Below are positions 1 through 8,230 of a DNA stretch of 64,000 bases, piece by piece. A model generated the notes under the pieces. The model saw nothing but the letters and a program-made list of their open reading frames with translations, ran no database searches and was not told where the DNA came from. Source of the stretch: Enterobacter hormaechei subsp. xiangfangensis (lineage in GTDB: Bacteria; Pseudomonadota; Gammaproteobacteria; Enterobacterales; Enterobacteriaceae); the NCBI RefSeq assembly GCF_001729785.1, contig NZ_CP017183.1:2914001-2978000 (forward strand). The letters are read 5' to 3'. Made by a program: the position numbers and the translations under genes. Each line of letters opens with the position of its first letter. The first letter of the stretch is position 1.

Positions 1-805
1 CGGGAAAACCGACTACAACAACTTCCTGTTTAACGCCGGGATCCTTGGACGTCTGACCGAACAGCAACAGCTGTGGTTTAACTTCTCCCAGGGCTTCGAG
101 ATCCCGGACCTGGCGAAGTACTACGGCTCCGGCACCTATCAGCTGGTCGATGGTCACTATCGTCTGCAAAACAGCGTCAATGTGAACGACTCAACGCTGG
201 ACGGGATTAAGGTCAATGCTTACGAGCTCGGCTGGCGCTTCACCGGCGATAACCTGCGTACTCAGGTGGCGGCATACTACTCGCTCTCGGATAAAACCAT
301 CACCATCAACAAGAGCGACATGACCATCAACCTGGAGGACGACAAACGTCGTATCTATGGGGTTGAAGGCCAGGTGGATTATTTCTTCACCGACAGCGAC
401 TGGAGCACCGGGGCGAACTTTAACGCCATCAAGTCCGAAACGCGTGAAAACGGTAAATGGGAGAAGCTGACGGTCGACAGCGCCAGCCCGTCTAAAGCCA
501 GCGCATGGGTCAACTGGGCGCCGGGCGACTGGACGCTACGCGTGCAGAGCACACAAACCTTTGACGTGTCTGACGCCGACGGTAAGAAGATTGATGGCTA
601 TAACACCGTTGATTTCCTGGGTAGCTACGCCCTGCCGGTGGGCAAAGTCAGCTTCAGCGTGGAGAACCTGCTGGACAAAGACTACACCACCGCCTGGGGC
701 CAGCGCGCACCGGGGCTGTATAGCCCAACCTACGGCGCACCGGGTCTTTATACTTATAAAGGCCGTGGACGTACGTTTGGTCTGAACTACTCCGTTCTGT
801 TCTGA
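1..805 (+). CDS. iutA: Ferric aerobactin outer-membrane receptor, C-terminal part (5' end outside window)
   Basis: TonB-dependent outer-membrane receptor that takes up ferric aerobactin. Only the last 267 codons are visible; the open frame enters from the left edge at base 2, so the plug domain and TonB box are missing. What remains is the beta-barrel: alternating aromatic strands, a YGSGTYQL segment, the late NLLDKDY motif seen in siderophore receptors, and the terminal GRGRTFGLNYSVLF with a final Phe used for barrel assembly. That tail matches my recollection of IutA, whose full length is about 730 residues. The aerobactin synthesis genes iucABCD would be expected upstream, outside the window. 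A perfect 9-bp hairpin follows the stop. A close paralogue of IutA cannot be excluded from the fragment alone. Confidence 0.8.
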   Translation, partial: GKTDYNNFLFNAGILGRLTEQQQLWFNFSQGFEIPDLAKYYGSGTYQLVDGHYRLQNSVNVNDSTLDGIKVNAYELGWRFTGDNLRTQVAAYYSLSDKTITINKSDMTINLEDDKRRIYGVEGQVDYFFTDSDWSTGANFNAIKSETRENGKWEKLTVDSASPSKASAWVNWAPGDWTLRVQSTQTFDVSDADGKKIDGYNTVDFLGSYALPVGKVSFSVENLLDKDYTTAWGQRAPGLYSPTYGAPGLYTYKGRGRTFGLNYSVLF

Positions 806-810
806 TCCTG

Positions 811-836
811 CGCGCCGCCTGTCTGCGGGCGGCGCG
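811..836 (+). terminator. Hairpin after iutA
   Basis: A perfect 9-bp GC-rich stem (811-819 with 828-836) with an 8-nt loop starts five bases after the iutA stop. The following run is only ATTT, so this is a strong hairpin with a weak U-tract, probably the end of the aerobactin operon. Confidence 0.6.
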
Positions 837-925
837 ATTTGCTGTGCAATTTGAAAGCAAATTTGCTATTAAATCATCGGTTTGCTGAAATTGTCGACAA
901 ACGAACAAAAACGGTGTTTTCCCCT

Positions 926-954
926 TTGACAAGGCGCACGCAGGTCGATAATAT
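926..954 (+). promoter_or_regulatory. Promoter of tRNA-Asn copy 1
   Basis: TTGACA at 926-931, a 17-bp spacer and TAATAT at 949-954, followed by a GC-rich discriminator (GCGCC). It sits 18 bases before the tRNA. The consensus -35 and GC-rich discriminator are typical of stable-RNA promoters. Confidence 0.88.
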
Positions 955-972
955 GCGCCTCGTTCACACGAT

Positions 973-1048
973 TCCTCTGTAGTTCAGTCGGTAGAACGGC
1001 GGACTGTTAATCCGTATGTCACTGGTTCGAGTCCAGTCAGAGGAGCCA
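973..1048 (+). tRNA. tRNA-Asn (GUU), copy 1
   Basis: A 76-nt tRNA with a TCCTCTG/CAGAGGA acceptor stem, GTT anticodon in the CTGTTAATC loop, TTCGAGTC T-loop and an encoded CCA end. It is identical to the three other copies in this window and to E. coli asnT/U/V/W. It has its own promoter and terminator. By its position left of cbl it corresponds to E. coli asnU. Confidence 0.98.
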
Positions 1049-1054
1049 AATTTG

Positions 1055-1083
1055 AAAAGCCTGCTTTTAAAGCAGGCTTTTTG
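1055..1083 (+). terminator. Terminator of tRNA-Asn copy 1
   Basis: Stem AAAAGCCTGC (1055-1064) pairs with GCAGGCTTTT (1072-1081) around an AT loop and is followed by a T-rich run. The same terminator follows all four tRNA-Asn genes. Confidence 0.9.
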
Positions 1084-1105
1084 CTTTTGTGGGTTCGGTA
1101 AATTT

Positions 1106-1137
1106 GCCGGGTGGCGGCTGCGCCTTACCCGGCCTAC
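1106..1137. repeat. REP-like palindrome after tRNA-Asn copy 1
   Basis: GCCGGGTGGCGGCTGCGCC followed by TTACCCGGCCTAC forms an imperfect palindrome. Variants of it recur after the other tRNA-Asn copies and at several gene ends in this window. This is the usual look of enterobacterial REP elements. Confidence 0.75.
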
Positions 1138-1147
1138 TGATTAGCGA

Positions 1148-2098
1148 CTAAATCTGATAATCAATCGCCACCTCTTCCGGCTCCATCACCTGGCGTTTGA
1201 TCTCATCCACCGACAGGCCCGCGTTGCATAGCTCAATAAAACGCCACACGTAGTTACGCTGAAGCTGCCCGCGCTTTAGCCCCAGCCAGACGGTATTCGC
1301 ATCGAACAGGTGACGCGTATCCAGACGCACCAGATTTCCGGCCTCATATTCTCCGCCAGACTGCTCGGCCACCAGGCCAATCCCCAGCCCTAACTCGACG
1401 TAGGTTTTGATCACGTCGGAATCCTGCGCGCTCAGCACCACGTCCGGCGTGAGCCCTTTACGCTTGAACGCTTCATCAATGCGCGAGCGCCCGGTAATGC
1501 CCTGCCGGTAGGTAATCAGCGGCCATTTGACGATCTCTTCCAGCGTCAACGGCGAAACCTGATTCAGCGGGTGATCGGCGGGTAACAGCAGGCTGTGGTG
1601 CCAGCGGAACCACGGGAACGCCACCAGCAGCGGGTCGTTGCTCAGCCGTTCACTGGCGATACCGATATCGGCTCCGCCGTTATGCAGCAGCACTTCGATT
1701 TCCTGCGGCGTGCCCTGGATCAGTTCGAGACGTACGTCCGGGAAGATCTCACGAAATGCTTTGATAACCGTCGGAAGACTGTAGCGCGCCTGTGTATGGG
1801 TGGTGGCGATAGTCAGCACACCGGAAGCGTCGTTGGTAAAGAGATCCGCCAGCCGGCGAACGTTGCTGGCCTCGTTGAGAATGCGCTCAGCGATGGTCAG
1901 TAATGCCTTGCCTGGCTCGGTCATACCCAGCAGGCGCTTGCCGCGACGGATAAAAATCTCAATGCCTAACTCCTCCTCCAGCTCGCGGATATGCCGGCTG
2001 ACGCCCGACTGAGAGGTGTAAAGCATATTGGCGACTTCGGTCAGGTTGTAATCCCGCCTGGCCGCCTCACGAATAATTTTAAGTTGCTGGAAATTCAC
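1148..2098 (-). CDS. cbl: LysR-type regulator Cbl (sulfate-starvation / aliphatic sulfonate use)
   Basis: A 316-residue LysR-family transcription factor, the same length as E. coli Cbl and nearly identical along its length. The N-terminal winged helix-turn-helix (about residues 1-65, with LYTSQSGVSRHIRELE as recognition helix) is followed by a substrate-binding effector domain that in the Cbl/CysB pair senses sulfate-starvation signals such as adenosine phosphosulfate. Cbl activates ssu and tau genes in E. coli. It lies 96 bp downstream of nac on the same strand. In E. coli Nac is reported to drive cbl, and the arrangement here allows that. It ends next to a REP element. Confidence 0.96.
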   Translation of the reverse strand: MNFQQLKIIREAARRDYNLTEVANMLYTSQSGVSRHIRELEEELGIEIFIRRGKRLLGMTEPGKALLTIAERILNEASNVRRLADLFTNDASGVLTIATTHTQARYSLPTVIKAFREIFPDVRLELIQGTPQEIEVLLHNGGADIGIASERLSNDPLLVAFPWFRWHHSLLLPADHPLNQVSPLTLEEIVKWPLITYRQGITGRSRIDEAFKRKGLTPDVVLSAQDSDVIKTYVELGLGIGLVAEQSGGEYEAGNLVRLDTRHLFDANTVWLGLKRGQLQRNYVWRFIELCNAGLSVDEIKRQVMEPEEVAIDYQI

Positions 2099-2194
2099 AA
2101 TTCACTCCGGCGCATCTGACATAAGGCTATTGTTAGAGTCAGCCGGGCTGGAGAACAAATAATAAAAACCAGCATCTTATGCTTATTTGGAATA

Positions 2195-3112
2195 TCAGCT
2201 GACCAGTTGCAGCTCGCGATTTTCCAGCGACGGCTTACTGACCAGAGACATCAGGATCTCTTTCACCGCCTGCGCCTGCGGTGACAGGGAGCCGCGCGCG
2301 GACATATTTAACGACAGCGGTAAGCTCATGGATGGCGTGGTGATACGGGCCATCCAGCCGTTTGCCGCGCTGCACAGTGAACGTGCGGCAGACTCGGGCA
2401 GAACCGTTACACCCATGCCGCTGGCAATGGCGGCAGTCAGCGTGGAGATGGAGTCGATCTCGCCGATGATCTTCGCCGTCAGACGGCGCAGCGAAAACGC
2501 TTCGTCAACGCGCACGCGCACGGCACTGTAGTCGCGCGGCAGAAACAGGTTCATCTCTGCCACAGCGGTTAAATCAATGCTCTGGCCAGGGCAATCACGG
2601 GTACCGACCAGATAAAGATCTTCCTTCAGCAGCGGCTGGCTGGTGATCCCGGCAACCGGGGAGCGATCGTACAGCACCGCCATATCCAGCTGACCGTTGA
2701 GCAGTTTGTCATTGAGCACGGAACCACTGTTCTCATGCAGATAAACCAGCACTTCCGGTAGCTCTGCTCGCACCGCCTGAAGCAGCGGCATGGTTACCGA
2801 CGATGCGGCCGTTCCCGGCGCCAGCCCGATAGAGACATGGCCACTCAGGGTCTGACCCACATTGTGCACGGCCAGCTGCGCTTGTTCACACTGACGCAGG
2901 ATCGTGCGGGCATGGGTATATAAAATTTTTCCCGCTTCGGTAGGCGTTACGCCGCGCTTGGTGCGGATCAACAGTTGCTGGTCCATTTCGCCTTCCAGAG
3001 TCGCGACCTGCTGGCTCAGCGCAGGCTGCGCGATATGCAGCACTTCAGCCGCCTGGGTCAGGCTGCCGATATCGACGATTTTTACGAAGTATTTCAGTCG
3101 TCTTAAGTTCAT
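2195..3112 (-). CDS. nac: Nitrogen assimilation control protein Nac (LysR family)
   Basis: LysR-type regulator that couples sigma-70 promoters to nitrogen limitation. It activates genes such as hut, put and ure and represses gdhA in Klebsiella. The chosen ATG at 3112 gives the family length of 305 residues beginning MNLRRLKYFVKIVDIGS; the open frame runs 42 codons further upstream, but that part has no family similarity. A GGGGG Shine-Dalgarno lies just ahead of the ATG. The helix-turn-helix is at about residues 18-45 (LTQAAEVLHIAQPALSQQ). Upstream lie a sigma-54 -24/-12 promoter and an NtrC-type palindrome, consistent with known control by NtrC. cbl follows on the same strand. Confidence 0.97.
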   Translation of the reverse strand: MNLRRLKYFVKIVDIGSLTQAAEVLHIAQPALSQQVATLEGEMDQQLLIRTKRGVTPTEAGKILYTHARTILRQCEQAQLAVHNVGQTLSGHVSIGLAPGTAASSVTMPLLQAVRAELPEVLVYLHENSGSVLNDKLLNGQLDMAVLYDRSPVAGITSQPLLKEDLYLVGTRDCPGQSIDLTAVAEMNLFLPRDYSAVRVRVDEAFSLRRLTAKIIGEIDSISTLTAAIASGMGVTVLPESAARSLCSAANGWMARITTPSMSLPLSLNMSARGSLSPQAQAVKEILMSLVSKPSLENRELQLVS

Positions 3113-3168
3113 GTTGCCCCCTGTTCGAAAATAGCGTGCCGGTAACGGCTGTGTTGTTAAACAGGTTT

Positions 3169-3184
3169 TGCAATATGAATGCCA
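3169..3184 (-). promoter_or_regulatory. Sigma-54 promoter of nac
   Basis: On the minus strand the sequence TGGCATTCATATTGCA fits the RpoN -24/-12 pattern, with GG and GC elements exactly 12 bases apart. It lies about 57-72 bases upstream of the nac ATG. NtrC/sigma-54 control of nac is established in Klebsiella. Confidence 0.85.
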
Positions 3185-3300
3185 GTTTTTGCAGCGGGTG
3201 TATGTCTCTGCTAAGCGGCTGAAAATAAGGAAAGCCAATCACTGATGCCTTTTTTGAGACGGGGACAACGGTTTCCGATCTGCCCCATTCGGGGTATATC

Positions 3301-3317
3301 TGCACAATAATGGTGCA
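3301..3317. promoter_or_regulatory. NtrC-type enhancer site for nac
   Basis: TGCACAATAATGGTGCA is a 17-bp near-perfect palindrome that fits the NtrC consensus (TGCACN5TGGTGCA). It lies about 117 bp upstream of the -24 element of the nac promoter, a usual enhancer distance. No second strong site was seen in the 319-bp stretch between nac and the next tRNA. Confidence 0.8.
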
Positions 3318-3384
3318 TTCCGTTGGCAAAAACGTCACTTTGCTGGTTTTGTCAGCAAACAGTCTGAAGTGGGCGATACATCCT

Positions 3385-3413
3385 TTGACAAGGCGTACGG
3401 AGGTCGATAATAT
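3385..3413 (+). promoter_or_regulatory. Promoter of tRNA-Asn copy 2
   Basis: TTGACA at 3385-3390, a 17-bp spacer and TAATAT at 3408-3413, then a GC-rich discriminator. It is nearly identical to the copy 1 promoter. Confidence 0.88.
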
Positions 3414-3431
3414 GCGCCCCGTTCACACGAT

Positions 3432-3507
3432 TCCTCTGTAGTTCAGTCGGTAGAACGGCGGACTGTTAATCCGTATGTCACTGGTTCGAGTCCAGTCAGA
3501 GGAGCCA
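3432..3507 (+). tRNA. tRNA-Asn (GUU), copy 2
   Basis: A 76-nt tRNA identical to copy 1, with GTT anticodon and encoded CCA. Its position between nac and erfK matches E. coli asnV. It has its own promoter and terminator. Confidence 0.98.
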
Positions 3508-3513
3508 AATTTG

Positions 3514-3542
3514 AAAAGCCTGCTTTTAAAGCAGGCTTTTTG
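3514..3542 (+). terminator. Terminator of tRNA-Asn copy 2
   Basis: Stem AAAAGCCTGC (3514-3523) with GCAGGCTTTT (3531-3540) and a following T-rich run, as in the other copies. Confidence 0.9.
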
Positions 3543-3564
3543 CTTTTCTGCGTTCGGTAAGTTT

Positions 3565-3593
3565 GTCGGGTGGCGCTCCGCTTACCCGACCTA
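3565..3593. repeat. REP-like palindrome after tRNA-Asn copy 2
   Basis: TCGGGTGGCGCTCCGC followed by TTACCCGACCTAC is a short imperfect palindrome of the same family as those after the other tRNA-Asn genes. It ends a few bases before the erfK stop. Confidence 0.7.
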
Positions 3594-3599
3594 CGGTAC

Positions 3600-4523
3600 T
3601 CAAGGCCCGGCAAGCGAAGCGCTACCAGTCATAGCAAGCTTCACCGGCATCCCCGACCGCCGTTCCAGTTCAGCGCCCGCCCCTTCACTTATCAGCTGCG
3701 TCCTTTGTGCGGCTGAAATGGGCAGCGGCACCTTATTTGTCGATTCAAATTCCGCGCGATTGCGTGAAAGCGGCTCGTGAACCTCTACCCAACGGCTACC
3801 GTCCGGCTCCGTGGTCACTTTTACGGGCTGATCGATAAGCTGTACCCGCGTCCCCACCGAAACGTTATCGAACAGGTATTTGATATCGTTATTACGCAGG
3901 CGAATGCAGCCCTGGCTGACGCGCAGACCAATGCCGAAATTTGAGTTAGTACCGTGGATCGCGTACAGCCTGCCGATATAAAGGGCATACAGCCCCATCG
4001 GGTTATCCGGCCCGGCGGGAACGAACGCGGGCAACGTTTTCCCTTCCTTCGCGTAAGCACGTCGCGTATTTGGCGTGGGTGACCAGGTTGGGCCTTCCTG
4101 TTTGCGCTCAACGGCGGTTACCCAGTTACGCGGCGTTTCGCGCCCGGCCTGACCGATGCCAATAGGCAGCACCTCAACCGTGTTACTGCCGGGTGGATAA
4201 TAGTAAAGCCGCATTTCCGCGACGTTCACCACAATTCCCTCGCGCACCGTTGGCGGCAGAATAAGCTGCTGGGGTACCGCAAGCTGTGTTCCGGCTCGCG
4301 GTAAAAACGGATCCACCCCCGGGTTGGCTTCCAGCATATTGCTCAACCCCTGTCCGTGCTGCGCTGCAAACGCTTCGAGCGGCAGAGTATTGCCCTCAGG
4401 CACAGTGATGGTGATCGGCGCCCCCACCAGGCGGCTGCCCTCGGGAGGGAGGGGGTAGGTTACAGCAGATGCAGCGGGAACCAGAATACCAAGCGTAAAA
4501 ACGAACGAGGCAAATCGAATCAT
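3600..4523 (-). CDS. erfK: L,D-transpeptidase LdtA / ErfK (lipoprotein anchoring)
   Basis: Periplasmic L,D-transpeptidase that attaches Braun lipoprotein to diaminopimelate in peptidoglycan. It has 307 residues (E. coli 310). The order is a Sec signal peptide (cleavage after ASA, residue 20), a LysM-like segment at about 38-85, and the YkuD catalytic domain at about 95-235. The active-site signature is visible: HGT at 190-192 and SQGCIRLRN with catalytic Cys206. The C-terminal dozen residues differ from E. coli and the last nine codons coincide with a REP-like sequence (3602-3630). It is flanked by tRNA-Asn copy 2 and by the terminator of the usp-ATPase pair. Confidence 0.95.
   Translation of the reverse strand: MIRFASFVFTLGILVPAASAVTYPLPPEGSRLVGAPITITVPEGNTLPLEAFAAQHGQGLSNMLEANPGVDPFLPRAGTQLAVPQQLILPPTVREGIVVNVAEMRLYYYPPGSNTVEVLPIGIGQAGRETPRNWVTAVERKQEGPTWSPTPNTRRAYAKEGKTLPAFVPAGPDNPMGLYALYIGRLYAIHGTNSNFGIGLRVSQGCIRLRNNDIKYLFDNVSVGTRVQLIDQPVKVTTEPDGSRWVEVHEPLSRNRAEFESTNKVPLPISAAQRTQLISEGAGAELERRSGMPVKLAMTGSASLAGP
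3602..3630. repeat. REP-like sequence overlapping the 3' end of erfK
   Basis: AAGGCCCGGCAAGCGAAGC followed by GCTACCAGTC resembles the GGCCCGGTAAGCGCAGCGCCACCGGGC element seen at 19155-19184 and 60503-60532. Here it is translated on the minus strand as the last nine residues of ErfK. Confidence 0.5.
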
Positions 4524-4548
4524 AGTGTTCTGTACTCAGTCAAAGAGA

Positions 4549-4570
4549 AAGCCTGCCGGTGGGCAGGCTT
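4549..4570 (-). terminator. Terminator after the P-type ATPase gene
   Basis: A perfect 9-bp stem AAGCCTGCC/GGCAGGCTT with a 4-nt loop lies 15 bases beyond the ATPase stop. Read on the minus strand it is followed by TTCTCTTTG, a weak U-rich tract. Confidence 0.65.
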
Positions 4571-4585
4571 AGCCTGCTCATTCAG

Positions 4586-7279
4586 TCATCTTTTCGTCGT
4601 GCGCCATCTCCGGGTAAGGATTTTTTCTGCTTCAACAATCATGAACATCGCAAACCCAATCAGGAAGGTAATGATCCAGTAGCGGAACGGTAGCGCTTCG
4701 GTACCGAACAGCATTTGCATGAACGGCGCATAGATGATCAGAAGCTGAAGAGCCAGAAGTACGCCGCTCACGATCCATATCCCCTTATTAGCCAGCAGAC
4801 CTTTACTCAGGGAGAAACCGTCGGTGACGCGGCAGTTGAGCATGTAAAACCACTGGGCGGTGACCAGCGTTTGCAGCAACACGGTGCGGATGAACTCCGG
4901 CGAGTAGCCGCGAGGTTGCAGCCAGGCCTCCAGCACAAAGGCGCTGATGGCAATCATCAGGCCGACAAACACCACTCGCCAGATGGCATAACCGTCCATC
5001 ACATGCAGGTTAGACTTACGCGGCGGCCGGTTCATGATGTCCTTCTCACCCGCTTCAAACGCCAGGCCAAACGACAGCGTTGCCGAGGTTGCCATGTTCA
5101 TCCACAGGATCAGTACCGGTGTTAACGGGATCAGGTTCCCCGCCAGCAGGGCAATAATGATCAGCAGGGCCTGGGCGATGTTGCTCGGGATAACGAACAA
5201 AATGGTCTTTTTCAGGTTGTCGTAGACCCGACGCCCTTCATGGACCGCCCGGGCAATGGTGGCAAAGTTATCATCCGTTAACACCATATCGGCGGCTTCT
5301 TTGGTGACTTCAGTACCTTTGATCCCCATCGCGATGCCGACATCCGCCCGCTTCAGCGCAGGCGCATCGTTCACCCCGTCCCCGGTCATTCCGACCACTT
5401 CCTGCTTACTTTGCAGCGCCTGCACCAGGCGGAATTTATCTTCCGGGCTGGTTCGGGCAAAGATATCGTATTTTTGCGCCGCCTCGCTCAGCTGGTGGTC
5501 GTCCATCGCTTCCAGCTCGCGCCCGGTAATGGCGCTCGCCGCGTTGCCAATACCCAGCATCTGTCCAATGCTCATCGCCGTTTGTGGATGATCCCCGGTA
5601 ATCATTTTCACGCGAATGCCCGCCTGCAAGCAGTCGGCAATGGCCGAAATGGCTTCCGGGCGCGGGGGATCCATCATGCCCGCAATGCCGAGCAGTATGA
5701 CCCCCTCTTGCAGATCCGCATGCGTCAGCTCGCGCTGCCCGCTGGCGGCCGGTTTCCAGGCCGCAGCCACCATGCGCAATCCCTCGCGCGCATACTCTTC
5801 AATCTTCTCTTCCCAATAGTGCAGGTTGAACGGCTCCAGCCCGTTTTGGGTCTGCTGGTGCAGGCAAAGACGGAAAAGGACGTCCGGCGCACCGGTGATT
5901 AACATCACCTCTTCGTCGCCCAGGCGATAAAGGGTGGACATGTATTTATATTGCGAATCGAATGGGATTTTACTGCGCAATTCGGCGTCAATTGTCGGAA
6001 GCGGGATTTTGGCCGCCAGCACCTTCAGCGCGCCTTCGGTTGGCCCGCCGGTGATTTTCCACAGCCCCTGCTCATCTTTGATCAGCTGGCTGTCATTACA
6101 GAGATCGACGGTGCGCAGATAGCGCTCAAGCACAGACCCCTGGGTCACGGTGACCGGTGTTGGATCGTCAACAGGGTGAATAGCGCCCACCGGTTCGTAA
6201 CTGTCTCCCTCGACGCGGTAGGTGGTGTCCGCGGTAATCACCGCTTTTACCGTCATCTCATTCATGGTCAGGGTGCCGGTTTTATCCGAGCAGATAACCG
6301 TCATCGCCCCCAGCGTTTCCACGGTAGGCAGCTTGCGAATAATCGCCTTGCGACGCGCCATCGCCTGCACGCCCAGCGAGAGGATGATCGAGATAATGGC
6401 CGGTAATCCTTCCGGCACCGCCGCCACCGCAAGGCTAATCAGCGACAGCACCAGCTCTGAAACGGGCATATCGCGGAAGATGAGGCTGAAAACGAACAGC
6501 GCCAGCATCATCACCAGAATGGTGATAAAAATGGTCTTGCCGAGCTTGTCCATTTGCACCATCAACGGGGTACGGTGTTTTTCAATGTCTGACATCATCT
6601 GGTTGATATGGCCGAGTTCGGTCTCCCCACCGGTTGCCACCACCAGCCCTTTTCCCCCGCCGGAGCTGACGGTGGTGCCCGAATACAGCAGATTGTAACG
6701 GTCACCTAACGGGAGTTCGCCGCTGAGCACATCGCTGCTTTTCTCCACTACCGTGGATTCGCCGGTGAGAATAGCTTCTTCCACCCGCAGGTTGTGCGCC
6801 TCTATCACGCGAAGATCGGCAGGAATGCGATCCCCGGCGCGTATCACCACGATATCTCCCGGCACCAGCGCTGTCGTCGGGATAGTTTCATGGTTGCCCT
6901 GCCGGATGACCACAGCCTCGCTGGAGAGCATATTACGAATGCTTTGTAGCGACTTCTCCGCATTGCTCTCCTGAATATGGCCAATCAGGGCGTTAATGAT
7001 AGCCACCCCAAGAATGACAAACATATCCACCCAGTGTCCCATTATCAGCTTCAGCAACGCCGCCGCCAGAAGGACGTAAATAAGGACATCGTTGAAATGG
7101 GCCAGAAAGCGCAGCCAGCCAGGTTTACCCGGTTTTTGCGGTAAGGCGTTTTCGCCGTATTTTTCCAGCCTGGCGGTGGCTTCTGTACTGCTAAGTCCGT
7201 CGAGGCTGGATTGGATATTTGTCAGGGTTTCATCAACGGTCTGTTGATAATACGGGCGGTGAGGCTTTTCTGTTTTCAT
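4586..7279 (-). CDS. P2-type cation-transporting ATPase, substrate unknown
   Basis: An 897-residue inner-membrane pump of the SERCA-like P-type ATPase family. Visible in order: N-terminal cation-ATPase domain (about 10-80), actuator domain TGES at 172-175, membrane helix 4 motif AAVPEGLPA at 286-294, phosphorylation motif DKTGTLT at 332-338 (Asp332), MDPPR at 536-540, TGD at 561-563, hinge GDGVNDAP at 633-640, then six C-terminal helices. By alignment in my head, the helix 5 and 6 residues that bind Ca2+ in SERCA (Glu771, Asp800) are Gln703 and Ser732 here, while Asn700, Asn728 and Thr731 are kept. A Ca2+ substrate is therefore doubtful. It lies 47 bp downstream of a universal stress gene on the same strand and was probably co-transcribed with it. 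Confidence 0.9.
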   Translation of the reverse strand: MKTEKPHRPYYQQTVDETLTNIQSSLDGLSSTEATARLEKYGENALPQKPGKPGWLRFLAHFNDVLIYVLLAAALLKLIMGHWVDMFVILGVAIINALIGHIQESNAEKSLQSIRNMLSSEAVVIRQGNHETIPTTALVPGDIVVIRAGDRIPADLRVIEAHNLRVEEAILTGESTVVEKSSDVLSGELPLGDRYNLLYSGTTVSSGGGKGLVVATGGETELGHINQMMSDIEKHRTPLMVQMDKLGKTIFITILVMMLALFVFSLIFRDMPVSELVLSLISLAVAAVPEGLPAIISIILSLGVQAMARRKAIIRKLPTVETLGAMTVICSDKTGTLTMNEMTVKAVITADTTYRVEGDSYEPVGAIHPVDDPTPVTVTQGSVLERYLRTVDLCNDSQLIKDEQGLWKITGGPTEGALKVLAAKIPLPTIDAELRSKIPFDSQYKYMSTLYRLGDEEVMLITGAPDVLFRLCLHQQTQNGLEPFNLHYWEEKIEEYAREGLRMVAAAWKPAASGQRELTHADLQEGVILLGIAGMMDPPRPEAISAIADCLQAGIRVKMITGDHPQTAMSIGQMLGIGNAASAITGRELEAMDDHQLSEAAQKYDIFARTSPEDKFRLVQALQSKQEVVGMTGDGVNDAPALKRADVGIAMGIKGTEVTKEAADMVLTDDNFATIARAVHEGRRVYDNLKKTILFVIPSNIAQALLIIIALLAGNLIPLTPVLILWMNMATSATLSFGLAFEAGEKDIMNRPPRKSNLHVMDGYAIWRVVFVGLMIAISAFVLEAWLQPRGYSPEFIRTVLLQTLVTAQWFYMLNCRVTDGFSLSKGLLANKGIWIVSGVLLALQLLIIYAPFMQMLFGTEALPFRYWIITFLIGFAMFMIVEAEKILTRRWRTTKR

Positions 7280-7326
7280 CGTTCCTTCCTCGGGTTCTTT
7301 TCAGAAATCACCTTGCTTTCATGTCA

Positions 7327-7758
7327 TTAACGAATAACGAAAACAGGAACATGCGCATAACGAACGATACTCGCCGCCTCTGACCCTAATAAATGGGTTT
7401 GAATATTGGGATTACGCGATCCCACAATAATCGCACCGACGTTAAGTTCATCCGCCAGTTTGATTACCTCATCACGTATATTCCCGCTGCGAACATGCAG
7501 ATGGACATTTGCTTCCGGCAGGTTGATTTTTTTTACCAGCGCAGCCAGTTTTTCTTTAGCATTATTAATCATATATTCATCCATCTTTCTCGCGTCTGCA
7601 ATAAAACCGCGGGTCAGTTCCGCCGAGAACTTTGGCATAACGTACAGCAGATGGACATTACCCGATGCGCTTTGCGCCAGGAATTGGGCATGCTGTAGCG
7701 CTTTATCAGACAACGCTGTTTCGTATACATCCACCGGCACCAGAATCGTTTTATACAT
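7327..7758 (-). CDS. Universal stress protein, UspF/UspG-like
   Basis: A 143-residue single-domain Usp. The open frame can be read from a GTG at 7785, but the ATG at 7758 is preferred: it has an AAAAGGA ribosome site 8 bases upstream and gives the standard N terminus MYKTILVPVDV and UspF-like length (144). The ATP-binding signature of UspF-type proteins is visible near the C terminus (GSRNPNIQTHLLGSEAAS), followed by the final strand VPVFVIR. It is the first gene of a two-gene unit with the downstream P-type ATPase, which suggests a stress- or energy-linked role for the pump. E. coli does not have this gene pair at this position. The specific Usp subtype is uncertain. Confidence 0.88.
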   Translation of the reverse strand: MYKTILVPVDVYETALSDKALQHAQFLAQSASGNVHLLYVMPKFSAELTRGFIADARKMDEYMINNAKEKLAALVKKINLPEANVHLHVRSGNIRDEVIKLADELNVGAIIVGSRNPNIQTHLLGSEAASIVRYAHVPVFVIR

Positions 7759-7967
7759 ATCAAGCATCCTTTTTATAACCAACACAACAGTGAGTGAATC
7801 AGGAGAGATCGCATCAACCCCATGGGTACAGGCGTGAATGCCTTTTACGGAAAAAAGGAATGGATGCTATTAAACGTAGCACAGGAATATCAGGATGTTA
7901 TTCAAAGGGGATACGCTATTGTAACGCTTGTTTCGCCTGAGTATGTCACGCCACTAATAATGGTTAT

Positions 7968-8003
7968 TTAACATTTATTTATTCACCGACTATGCTCATA
8001 GTC
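7968..8003 (+). promoter_or_regulatory. Putative promoter and overlapping palindrome for the RND operon
   Basis: TTAACA (7968-7973), a 17-bp spacer and TATGCT (7991-7996) make a plausible sigma-70 promoter. A perfect inverted repeat GACTATG-CT-CATAGTC (7988-8003) overlaps the -10 and could be a repressor operator. The rest of the 7759-8063 gap shows no gene; its left part should hold the usp promoter, which I could not place. Confidence 0.4.
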
Positions 8004-8063
8004 AGGCATGCAACACGTTCATTCTCTTTATCCCGCGCCACCTTCAACCTCATGGAGGAATGC

Positions 8064-8174
8064 ATGTACGGTTTAAGCCTGATTCGCCTTGGTTTGTTTA
8101 TTGCGCTCGCCATTATCGCCAGCACAGCAATCGGTTTATTTACCTATGTGGTCGTCTCGGCCCTGGCAGAATAG
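8064..8174 (+). CDS. Small hydrophobic membrane peptide (36 residues)
   Basis: The ATG at 8064 follows an almost perfect GGAGGAA ribosome site with a 3-base gap, so it is preferred over an in-frame upstream ATG at 7992 that lacks one. The product starts MYGLSLIRLGLFIALA and is essentially one transmembrane helix (about residues 7-32) with a short charged end (ALAE). It is the first gene of a unit that continues 56 bp later with an RND adaptor lipoprotein, its pump and an acyltransferase-3 protein. I do not recognise a family. By analogy with AcrZ-type peptides it might bind the pump, but this is inference. Confidence 0.6.
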   Translation: MYGLSLIRLGLFIALAIIASTAIGLFTYVVVSALAE

Positions 8175-8230
8175 CGCCACCCCAGCATTGATGACGAAAT
8201 AAATAAAACAATTATTATCAGGGGAATACT

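Noticed and set aside
7992..8063. N-terminal extension of the small membrane peptide from an upstream ATG
   Set aside because: The extension overlaps the putative promoter and palindrome and has no ribosome site, whereas the ATG at 8064 follows GGAGGAA.
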